Below the pieces are notes generated by a model. The model was not told where the DNA came from, made no database searches, and was given only the letters and a program-made list of their open reading frames with translations. Shown here in pieces: positions 33,981 through 41,490 of a DNA stretch of 64,000 nt. Position numbers and translations under genes: made by a program. The number at the start of each line of letters is the position of its first letter. Positions within the stretch are counted from its first letter, which is position 1. Source of the DNA: CADEED01 sp964444835. Lineage in GTDB: Bacteria > Pseudomonadota > Gammaproteobacteria > Steroidobacterales > Steroidobacteraceae. The stretch spans positions 13,753 through 77,752 of the forward strand of contig CAYUIT010000014.1 in NCBI GenBank assembly GCA_964444835.1, in the 5' to 3' direction.

Positions 33981-34982
33981 TTAGTCCGGATCGGAGCGAG
34001 TGCGTGCAAGGTCGAGAAACAGTACGCCGCCGATGATGCAGCCGACACCGACCAGCTGACTCAGTGTCAGCCGCTCGCCGAGGAATATGGCGGCGAGGAT
34101 GATGGTCGTCGGTGGCCCCATGGTGCTTGCAACGGAGCCGCGCTGCGCGCCGATGCGCTTGAGTCCCTCCGCCTGCATGAGCGCGGGAAAGAACATGCAC
34201 GCGATGGCGAGAATCGTCAGGCCGAACCACGTGGCACTATCGTACTCGAGCGTCGCGGCGACGGGCTCGAAGGCGAGCCAGTGCACAATCAGCGCGATGC
34301 CAGCGGCAGTCATGCCGACGAGCGTAAATCCGGAGCTGCCTAACGACTGCGTGTAGCGCGCAGCGATCAAAAAATAGATGGCGTACGTTAAACCCGAAAA
34401 CAACACGAGCGCCGCGCCGAACAGATTGTCGGTGAACACATGCTGTTCGAAGCCGCCGACGGCGAGGAAGATGCCAAAGTAGGTAATCCCCACGGCGATC
34501 ACGATTACCGCTGTAGGCCAGGTTCGTGTCATGACTGAGCTGATGACCACGACCATCGCTGGGTAACTGAACAGCAGCACGCGCTCAATCGACGCATCGA
34601 TCAGCGTGAGCGCGTAGAAGTCCGTCAGTGCACCGGCGTAGTAGCACAGCAAGCCCGCAGCGGCCGCAGCTGCGATCGCCGTGCGTGGCGCATCGCGCAC
34701 CGTGCGAATGGAGTTGGCGTGCGCGGCGAACAGCCAGAATAGCGGCAGCGCCAGCGCGGCGCGAATGGCGACTAGCGACTCGAAACTAACGCCTTTCCCA
34801 TACAACCACTTCGCCAGTAGCCCCTTCATGGCGAACAGCATTGCGCCACCGGCCACCAAAGAGGTGCCGACGAGTTGGTAGCGTCGCGTACTCGCCGAAG
34901 TAGTCAGGACGGTGACGCCCCAGCATCGGCCGTTGAGCGCGTGAAATGGGCAATCGCCCAGATTGCCCCGCAGGCGATGCAC
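33981..34982 (-). CDS. DMT-superfamily EamA-type transporter
   Basis: About 10 membrane helices in two EamA repeats: GTSLVAGGAMLFAMKGLLAKWLYGKGVSFESLVAIRAALALPLFWLF in the first, LFGAALVLFSGLTYAIYFLIAARY and GPPTTIILAAIFLGERLTLSQLVGVGCIIGG in the second. Such proteins export or import small metabolites. The GTG at 34982 is the outermost start and overlaps the upstream gene by 79 bases. A start nearer 34907, close to the first recognisable helix, is possible; there is no ATG until residue 48. It is convergent with the lyase gene. Confidence 0.85.
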   Translation of the reverse strand: MHRLRGNLGDCPFHALNGRCWGVTVLTTSASTRRYQLVGTSLVAGGAMLFAMKGLLAKWLYGKGVSFESLVAIRAALALPLFWLFAAHANSIRTVRDAPRTAIAAAAAAGLLCYYAGALTDFYALTLIDASIERVLLFSYPAMVVVISSVMTRTWPTAVIVIAVGITYFGIFLAVGGFEQHVFTDNLFGAALVLFSGLTYAIYFLIAARYTQSLGSSGFTLVGMTAAGIALIVHWLAFEPVAATLEYDSATWFGLTILAIACMFFPALMQAEGLKRIGAQRGSVASTMGPPTTIILAAIFLGERLTLSQLVGVGCIIGGVLFLDLARTRSDPD

Positions 34983-35608
34983 ACTTCGCCGGCGTTATCG
35001 AGCTTGAGGCGTGCGAACCACGGCGTTGCAGAGATGAACATCAGCAAGCCGCCGATCATGAACCAAGGAAAGTGCCGCTTGATCGTGAGTACGAGGCCTG
35101 CGGCAATGACGACGAGACAGGTCACGATCGACACGAGCGCGCCCGAACTCGCGACAACGGGTTGATCTGGCGAGCACAGCGCATCGCGACTCACTTGTAC
35201 CGAGTAGCGAATCAAGTCGTACTCACACACGGGCATGAGTTCCTTGGTCCAAAAATAGGGCAGGTCGTGCACGATGCCAGCCGTGGCAAGTAAACAAAAT
35301 GCCGCCATCACGAGCGGGCGCTGCGCCCACGCGATGCCTGCGAGCCGCAAGATCGAACCCGCTGCGATGATGAGCCAACAACCGGATAGCCAATGCGCCC
35401 AGAATCGTGGCCAGCTCAGGGCGTACAGCAAATCGCCAAAGCCTACGAATCGACCAATGCCGACGACAAAGTTATCCCAAATCAAGAAAAACTGCGGAAT
35501 CAGCAGCACCGCAGCGATGAGTACGCCCGTGCGACGCCATACGCGCCACAGCCACACGAAGAGCACGGCTTGCAAGAACGCGTAGCTCAAGAACACCCAT
35601 GAGAACAT
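34904..35608 (-). CDS. Multi-pass membrane protein, function unknown
   Basis: A 234-residue protein with about 6-7 hydrophobic helices, such as FLSYAFLQAVLFVWLWRVWR, VLIAAVLLIPQFFLIWDNFVVG, WLSGCWLIIAAGSILRLAG and GGLLMFISATPWFARL. I do not recognise the family. A polar loop, FWTKELMPVCEYDLIRYSVQVSRDALCSPDQP, contains two cysteines. The ATG at 35608 has GAGAGG 4 bases before it and is preferred over the adjacent TTG. It overlaps the DMT transporter gene, so the two are probably one operon divergent from the third CoA-transferase. Confidence 0.72.
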   Translation of the reverse strand: MFSWVFLSYAFLQAVLFVWLWRVWRRTGVLIAAVLLIPQFFLIWDNFVVGIGRFVGFGDLLYALSWPRFWAHWLSGCWLIIAAGSILRLAGIAWAQRPLVMAAFCLLATAGIVHDLPYFWTKELMPVCEYDLIRYSVQVSRDALCSPDQPVVASSGALVSIVTCLVVIAAGLVLTIKRHFPWFMIGGLLMFISATPWFARLKLDNAGEVCIACGAIWAIAHFTRSTADAGASPS

Positions 35609-35727
35609 CAATCCTCTCCCGTGCGTATCGACCGCCGCGTGCTCGCGCCAACCGCCAACGCTTGCCTCGCGACTCAGCGCCCGTGTAGCGTGCCGAGCCT
35701 ACAAGAGTAAACGTGAAGGATGACGAG

Positions 35728-36957
35728 ATGCCAGGACCATTGAGCGGTGTCCGCATAGTCGAGCTCACGAGCGTCGTACTGGGACCTTGGGCTTGCCAAA
35801 TTCTGGCAGACATGGGTGCCGATGTGATTAAGATCGAGGCACCGCGTGGCGACAGTAATCGCACGCTCGGCGCTTACACGCATCCGGGAATGGCTGCGCT
35901 CTATCTCACGTGCAACCGTAACAAGCGCAGTATCGTGCTCGACCTGAAAGTGCCGGGTGCACGCGAGGCCGTGCTCGCGCTGATCCGCTCTGCTGACGTA
36001 TTCATGCACAACAATCGGCCGCAGGTGATGACCAAGCTCAAGCTGGATTACGCCGACCTGAAGCAGGTCAACCCGCGCATCATCTACTGCGGCGCGTACG
36101 GCTATTCCAAGCGTGGGCCGTACGGTGCGAAAGGCGCGCTCGACGATTCCATTCAGGCGGTGTCGGGCATCGCCATGTTGAACCAGAAGTTGTTAGGAGA
36201 ACCGCGCTACTTGCCCACCGTCGTAGCCGATAAGACGACGGCCATCACGGCGGTGTACGGAATCTTGGCCGCGCTATTCCACCGCGAACGCACCGGCGAG
36301 GGCCAGGAACTCGAAGTGCCCATGTTCGAGACGATGGTGAACTTCGTCATGGCAGAGCATCTGTGGGGTATGACGTTCGAACCGCCGAAAGGCTCGCCCG
36401 GTTACACGCGGCTGATGAGCCATCACCGTAAGCCGTACGCAACGAAAGACGGCTATATCGCAATTTTGCCGTACCTCGATGCGCACTGGGAAACGTTCTG
36501 CCAGGAGACGGGTCGGCTCGACTTGTTAGCCGATCCGCGCTTCAAGACACTGGCGGATCGGGTTCGGAACATCGACGCAACCTACGGCGAGACCGGCAAG
36601 ATCATGGCCACCCGCACGACGCGCGAGTGGCTCGAGCTGTTCGGCAAGACGAGTGTGCCGACGCAGGCCGTCAACACCCTGGAGGACCTCGCTGTCGATC
36701 CACATTTGAATGCCGTCGGTTTCTGGCAGTTCCAGGATCACCCGACCGAGGGTCGGCTACGAATGCCAGCGTTCCCCGTGAACTTCGGCTCCACACCCGC
36801 AGATATTCGCCGGCACGCGCCGACGCTGGGCGAACACACGCACGAGGTGCTGCGCGAAGCGGGCCTCATGCCCGACGTCATCGAGTCGTTGTGTGCGAGC
36901 GGCGCCGCAATGACGGCAGAGCAAGCTGCGCGCTTCGTGGCGAAGGGCGGCGATTAG
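35728..36957 (+). CDS. CaiB/BaiF (family III) CoA-transferase, copy C
   Basis: The ATG at 35728 with AAGGA 7 bases upstream gives 409 residues. Family landmarks are SGVRIVELTSVVLGPWACQILADMGADVIKIEAPRGD, LTCNRNKRSIVLDLK, NPRIIYCGAYGYSKRGPYG and the catalytic Asp in LPTVVADKTTAITAVYG (about 168). It is divergent from the transporter genes and convergent with the GST gene, so it has its own promoter. Third CoA-transferase in 9 kb, distinct from the two in the maoC operon; it may activate a related acid or recycle CoA from a pathway product. Confidence 0.92.
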   Translation: MPGPLSGVRIVELTSVVLGPWACQILADMGADVIKIEAPRGDSNRTLGAYTHPGMAALYLTCNRNKRSIVLDLKVPGAREAVLALIRSADVFMHNNRPQVMTKLKLDYADLKQVNPRIIYCGAYGYSKRGPYGAKGALDDSIQAVSGIAMLNQKLLGEPRYLPTVVADKTTAITAVYGILAALFHRERTGEGQELEVPMFETMVNFVMAEHLWGMTFEPPKGSPGYTRLMSHHRKPYATKDGYIAILPYLDAHWETFCQETGRLDLLADPRFKTLADRVRNIDATYGETGKIMATRTTREWLELFGKTSVPTQAVNTLEDLAVDPHLNAVGFWQFQDHPTEGRLRMPAFPVNFGSTPADIRRHAPTLGEHTHEVLREAGLMPDVIESLCASGAAMTAEQAARFVAKGGD

Positions 36958-36964
36958 CGGGTCG

Positions 36965-37573
36965 TTAGGCGCGCATCGGCGCGGCGCGGAACGACGCGCG
37001 TGTTTCGAGTGTTTGGTGCAAACGCCCGAGGTGGGGGTAGTTCGCGTGCCAAGGCGTATCGCCGAAGCGAAACACCAGATACGACAGCGCACAGCCGAGA
37101 CTGATGTCGGCGAGCGTCAGTGCCGAGCCAACGCAATGTGGACGGCCGCCTGCGCGTCGCTCCAGAAAAGCTAGCGCGCGTTCGATCTTGTCGCGTTGGC
37201 GCGCCATCCAAGCCGCGCTTCGCTCAGCGGGCGCGCGCATGTGCTCGATGCGGATCAGCACCGCCGCATCCATGATGCCGTTCGCCAGCACTTCCCACTC
37301 TCGGACCGCGAACCGCTCGGGCCCCACGATTGGGAGAAGCTGCGGCGTGGCATTCAAGCCGTCGAGATACTCCGCGATGACTAACGAGTCGATCATCGTC
37401 GAGCCATCCGGGCACATGAGCACTGGGACTTTGCCGAGCGGATTGAGCGCCGGAATACCGCTGTCAGGTGTCAGTGGGCTATCGACGATGAACTCGAGCG
37501 GTAGTTGCTTCTCGTGCGCGACGATGCGCACCTTGCGCGTGAAGGGGCTCGAGTCCGTACCGTAGACTTTCAC
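36965..37573 (-). CDS. Glutathione S-transferase family protein
   Basis: A 202-residue protein. The N-terminal thioredoxin-like domain is KVYGTDSSPFTRKVRIVAHEKQLPLEFIV...NPLGKVPVLMCPDGSTMIDSLVIAEYLD, with glutathione-binding Pro-Val and Asp-Ser. The C-terminal helical domain follows, with the usual LTLADISLGCAL. A Ser-rich motif near residue 8-9 suggests a Ser-type GST. The GTG start overlaps the amidohydrolase stop by 4 bases, so the two are one operon. It could handle a glutathione adduct or isomerise a maleyl-type intermediate; the specific role is unknown. Confidence 0.9.
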   Translation of the reverse strand: MKVYGTDSSPFTRKVRIVAHEKQLPLEFIVDSPLTPDSGIPALNPLGKVPVLMCPDGSTMIDSLVIAEYLDGLNATPQLLPIVGPERFAVREWEVLANGIMDAAVLIRIEHMRAPAERSAAWMARQRDKIERALAFLERRAGGRPHCVGSALTLADISLGCALSYLVFRFGDTPWHANYPHLGRLHQTLETRASFRAAPMRA

Positions 37574-38448
37574 GCGGCGAGCCCGGGTAGCTTGAATAAA
37601 CGTGCGGCGTTCTCGCGCAGGAACTTGCGGAGCACCTCGGGTTTCAAGCCCAGATCCAGCACTTCCGTCATCGTGCGCTCGAAATCGAGCACGGGGAAAT
37701 CGGTGCCGAACAGCACTTTGCCCTGCCCGTAGCTGTTCAAGTACTTCACGAAGCTATCGGGCCAGTACTTCGGACTGTGCGCGTCCGCCACGATGAAAAC
37801 ATTCTCGTGCTTCCAGGCCATCGCGATCATTTCGTCGTGCCACGGGATGCCGACGTGGATACCTAACAACTTGAGCTCGGGGAAGTCGCAAGCGACCGCG
37901 TCGAGCGTCACGGGTCGGCCGACACTCCGCAACCGTTGTTCAGGGGAGTAGATCAGGGACTGGCCCACCTGCGTCATGAATGGGATATCGAGCTCGACGC
38001 ACTTGGCGTACAGCGGGTACCACTTCGCATGATCGGGCGCGAGTTCAAACCAGTGAGGGTAGGCGTGGGCGCCAACGAAGCCCATGTTCTTCACGGCATC
38101 TTCGAGCGCGCGTACGGCGTCCATCCCCTGGGTCGGATCGACACCCGCCAGTCCAAAGAAGCGCCCGGGGTACTTCTCGCAGGCGCGTGCAACCACTTCG
38201 TAGGGCATGTGGTACGAGCCCGGAAGCCCGAGCCGACCGGAGCGCGCCGCGACCAAGAATGCGCGCTCAATGCCCGCTGCAGCCATTCGCTCCAGCATCT
38301 GCTCGAGCGACAGCGCGGCCATCGGCGCCTTGGCCTTGACCTTGCCGGCGAAAAAGCCGTCCTTCCAATCCGGGCGCTGCGCTAGCGCTTCTGGAGTCCA
38401 AATGTTGACGACGGCATCGATCGCTTTGACAGGTGGGTTTGCACTCAT
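37570..38448 (-). CDS. Amidohydrolase_2 (ACMSD-like) family protein lacking the N-terminal HxH
   Basis: A 292-residue TIM-barrel protein of the amidohydrolase-related decarboxylase/hydrolase family. The usual start of strand 1, DxHxH, is replaced by IDAVVNIWTP, so the two metal-binding histidines are absent. Other family elements remain: VGAHAYPHWFELAPDHAKWYPLYAKCVELDIPFMTQVG, LGIHVGIPWHDEMIAMAWKHENVFIVADAH and GKVLFGTDFPVLDF. It may be metal-independent or bind metal differently. It is transcribed with the GST gene from the divergent promoter shared with a TonB receptor. Confidence 0.85.
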   Translation of the reverse strand: MSANPPVKAIDAVVNIWTPEALAQRPDWKDGFFAGKVKAKAPMAALSLEQMLERMAAAGIERAFLVAARSGRLGLPGSYHMPYEVVARACEKYPGRFFGLAGVDPTQGMDAVRALEDAVKNMGFVGAHAYPHWFELAPDHAKWYPLYAKCVELDIPFMTQVGQSLIYSPEQRLRSVGRPVTLDAVACDFPELKLLGIHVGIPWHDEMIAMAWKHENVFIVADAHSPKYWPDSFVKYLNSYGQGKVLFGTDFPVLDFERTMTEVLDLGLKPEVLRKFLRENAARLFKLPGLAA

Positions 38449-38817
38449 AGTTCGGCCATTATGGCGTGCTTTGCCGGGGCGCAGGTCGCGCCGGTCTCTT
38501 GAGGCCGCAACGTGGCGCGATGCGCTGGGACAGTGGTTAGTAGCGCGCGCTTTGCCACGCGCGTTGCCGGTTGTACGGGACGGCCCGAGTCAATTGTTGT
38601 ATCGCCGCTACATTCGGCCTGTTGCAATTGTCCGGACAAACGCAGCGCCGCTTGGAAGGAAGCGAGCAGATTCTCAGGGAATTCTCTATCGGGCCCAGTG
38701 GTCGCGGGGCTAAGTTCGACTTCGCGGCCAGTGGTTGCGTGCGTACCACCATGCTAGGATCGGCCACGCGATCATCGTCGCGATCCAGATTTGGTTTCCA
38801 TCTTAGGGGAGTTATCG
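38449..38817. promoter_or_regulatory. Divergent promoter region, amidohydrolase/GST versus TonB receptor
   Basis: A 369-base interval without a credible gene. It contains the TTGTCCGGACAA palindrome near its middle and a GGGGAG ribosome-binding site before 38818. I could not assign -35/-10 elements with confidence. Confidence 0.55.
38628..38639. promoter_or_regulatory. Second copy of palindrome TTGTCCGGACAA
   Basis: Identical to 32239-32250. It lies 178 bases before the TonB receptor start and 179 bases before the amidohydrolase start, so one bound regulator could control both directions. The likely ligand is the GntR protein encoded at 32275-33030. Confidence 0.65.
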
Positions 38818-41400
38818 ATGCACAGTTATCGAGCCGCTACGGTTGCCCGTTCGGTCCGCGTGATTCTGTCGGCTGCTGCGCTCAGCGCCATGACAGGTCA
38901 AGTGGCGATTGCGCAGGAGAGCACTGCCGATGCGCAGGCAGTCGAAGAAGTCGTTATTACGACTGCACGTCAGCGCGAGGAAGCTCTGCAGGATGTGCCC
39001 GCCACGATCACCGCACTCACGAGTGAAACGCTTGAGCAGGCTGCCGTGCAGCGCGCTGGCGACTTCATTCGCCTGACGCCGGGCGTGTCTTTGGTTCAGT
39101 CGGCCGAAGTCGCCGACGGCCAGGTCAACATTCGCGGCATCAACGGTGCACGCGATGCTGAGAACAGCTTCGCACTCATCATCGACGGCATTCTGATCAC
39201 GAACCCAGCCGCTTTGAATCGTGAGTACACCGATCTCAAGCAGATGGAAATCGTGAAGGGCCCGCAGGGCGCTATCTACGGTCGTAACGCGGCCTCGGGC
39301 GCGATCATCGTCACCACGACGAAGCCGAGCGACGAGTTCTCGGGCAACGCCAAAGTGAGCTACGGCGAAGACAACACGATGACCGGCGCGTTCTCCATGG
39401 GCGGCCCGTTGTCCGATCGCGCAGGCTGGAAGCTCGGCGCGGACTACCGCAAGACCGATGGCTTCTTCAAGAACGTGTTCCTCAACGACAAGATCGTTGA
39501 TGACTACGAGGGTTGGAACGTGTCGGGTCGGGTCGTGTTCGAGCCGAGCGACAGCTCGACCCTCGACATCAAGGCGCGTGTCGGCGAGGTGGATGCAGCG
39601 GCGATCGCATTCAACGCCGCATTCCAGCTCCCGGGCTTCACCTTTTCGGGCTTGCCGAATGCGGAGCTGTTCAACGAGGACGTGAACAGCCACAACTTCA
39701 CCTTCGTGCCGAACATCGATCCGTCTAACAAGCAAGAGACGGCTGAAGTGTCGGCGAAGTTCGATCAAGAACTGGGCTTCGGCAATCTCACGGCGTGGGC
39801 GTTGTACAGCAAGGTCGACAACTCGTTCGGTACGGATGGTACGAGCGGCGCGTTCGGCTTTTTCAACAACGATCCGCAGTGCCAAAACACGACGGCCGCG
39901 TTTGTCGCCTCGGGCCGAACCTTGCCGCCGCCGCAGATCATCTTCGCGGCCGCGCCGAACACGCCGCCCGCAGCGATTTTCGGGCCGTACACGCCCGTCG
40001 CTTGCGACGGCACGCAATATCAAGAGCGCAACCAGACTGACTACAGCTTGGAAGTGCGCTTGAGCTCGTCGGGCGATTCACGTCTGCGTTGGCTCACCGG
40101 CTTGTACTACTTGAACATCGATCGCGAGGTCGGTGTGAACACAGGTATCGACCGCGGTCAGGGCATCGTCGAAGAGCTCTACGTGCCGCCCACCGGCGCG
40201 AACCCCACCGAGCAGCTCGTGTGGGACAAGTTCAAGACCGACGTGTACGCCGTGTTCGGTAACGTCGCGTACGACGTTTCCGATACCGTCGAAGCGTCGC
40301 TGGCGTTGCGTTACGACAGCGAGAAGCGCAAGTCGCGCAGTCTCGTGCCGACGACGGCCCGCACGCAGTACATCGACTTCACGCCCGATGGCATTGCGGG
40401 TGGTGGCGCGTTCCTGAACCCCGGCCTTGATCCGGCGATCAATCCGGGTGGGTTGCAGCCGCAAGAGCGCACGTTCTCGCAGCTGCAGCCGAAGGTGAGT
40501 CTGACGTGGGAAGCCACGCCGGATCTGACGCTGTTCACGAACTGGGGTATCGGCTTCAAGAGCGGCGGCTTCAATAACGGCGGCTCGAACGCGACGGTCG
40601 ATATCTTCATCAACTGCTTGATCATCGCGGCGAACAACAACTGCCGTAACCCGAACAACACGCCGTTCACGGCAGCGCAGCGCGCGAACATCCAGCGCTC
40701 GGTGCTGGTCCGCGACTCGTACGAGAAGGAAAAGTCCTCCTCGTTTGAAGTGGGCGCGAAGGGTAAGGCGCTCGAAGGTCGCTTGTCGTGGGACGTGTCG
40801 TTGTATGACACGACCGTCGACAACATGCAGTTCTTCGAGTTCTTGGTCGGCCAGTTCGGCTTGCTCCGCGTCGTCAACAACATCGACGAGGTGAGCGTGC
40901 AGGGCTTTGAGATCGCGGCCAGCGCTGCGGTGACCGACGAGCTCAAGCTGGTGGCGGGCTTCAGCCGTGTCGTCACCGAGATCGACGAGAATACGTCGCG
41001 TCCCAGCAGCGTGGGCAACAAGTCGCCCTACACGCCGGACTACACGGCCACGGCCGGTATCGAAGTGGATGCGCCGCTCAGCAATAGCGGCTGGCGCTTG
41101 CAGACCAGCGCCTACTGGAACTTGGTCGGACCGACTTGGTTCCATGTCATCCAGGCGCAGGACAACCCGACGCTGTTCGGCGTGCCGGGTAACTTCAGCA
41201 ACTCGCAACGCGACAAGTTCTCCACGATCGATGCGCGCGTCGCGATGGCCAGCGACAACTGGACGATTGCGCTCGTGGCGAAGAACCTCACCGACGAGAG
41301 ATTCTTGCAAGAAGTCATCCCGGCTCCCGAGTTCGGCGGCGACTTCATCCACCCGAGTGCGCTGCGTCGCTTCTCGCTCGAAGTGGGCTATAAGTTCTAA
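38818..41400 (+). CDS. TonB-dependent outer-membrane receptor, catabolic island
   Basis: An 860-residue receptor with signal peptide (SAAALSAMTGQVAIAQE). A plug domain follows (EEVVITTARQREEALQDVPATITALTSETLEQ, then LTPGVSLVQSAEVADGQVNIRGING and MEIVKGPQGAIYGRNAASGAIIVTTTKP). A 22-strand barrel closes with RRFSLEVGYKF. No carboxypeptidase-like or STN extension is seen. GGGGAG precedes the ATG at 38818. Its position beside the shared palindrome suggests it imports the substrate of the CoA-dependent pathway, with energy from a TonB-ExbBD system. A strong terminator follows. Confidence 0.95.
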   Translation: MHSYRAATVARSVRVILSAAALSAMTGQVAIAQESTADAQAVEEVVITTARQREEALQDVPATITALTSETLEQAAVQRAGDFIRLTPGVSLVQSAEVADGQVNIRGINGARDAENSFALIIDGILITNPAALNREYTDLKQMEIVKGPQGAIYGRNAASGAIIVTTTKPSDEFSGNAKVSYGEDNTMTGAFSMGGPLSDRAGWKLGADYRKTDGFFKNVFLNDKIVDDYEGWNVSGRVVFEPSDSSTLDIKARVGEVDAAAIAFNAAFQLPGFTFSGLPNAELFNEDVNSHNFTFVPNIDPSNKQETAEVSAKFDQELGFGNLTAWALYSKVDNSFGTDGTSGAFGFFNNDPQCQNTTAAFVASGRTLPPPQIIFAAAPNTPPAAIFGPYTPVACDGTQYQERNQTDYSLEVRLSSSGDSRLRWLTGLYYLNIDREVGVNTGIDRGQGIVEELYVPPTGANPTEQLVWDKFKTDVYAVFGNVAYDVSDTVEASLALRYDSEKRKSRSLVPTTARTQYIDFTPDGIAGGGAFLNPGLDPAINPGGLQPQERTFSQLQPKVSLTWEATPDLTLFTNWGIGFKSGGFNNGGSNATVDIFINCLIIAANNNCRNPNNTPFTAAQRANIQRSVLVRDSYEKEKSSSFEVGAKGKALEGRLSWDVSLYDTTVDNMQFFEFLVGQFGLLRVVNNIDEVSVQGFEIAASAAVTDELKLVAGFSRVVTEIDENTSRPSSVGNKSPYTPDYTATAGIEVDAPLSNSGWRLQTSAYWNLVGPTWFHVIQAQDNPTLFGVPGNFSNSQRDKFSTIDARVAMASDNWTIALVAKNLTDERFLQEVIPAPEFGGDFIHPSALRRFSLEVGYKF

Positions 41401-41433
41401 GCGGCTCGATTCGCGCCTTTGGGCGCCACTTCC

Positions 41434-41465
41434 GAACGCCGGCCTTTTGGCCGGCGTTCTTTTTT
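41434..41465 (+). terminator. Rho-independent terminator after the TonB receptor
   Basis: The stem GAACGCCGGCC/GGCCGGCGTTC (11 bp, loop TTTT) is followed directly by six T residues. This is the clearest intrinsic terminator in the window and isolates ppc from the receptor gene. Confidence 0.93.
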
Positions 41466-41490
41466 GTGCCTGCGCTAAACTGGCGTTCTT

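Noticed and set aside
28131..36957. Carnitine metabolism, because of three CaiB-like genes
   Set aside because: No CaiA/C/D/E set or betaine/carnitine transporter is present; MaoC plus CitE-like lyase fit dicarboxylyl-CoA chemistry better.
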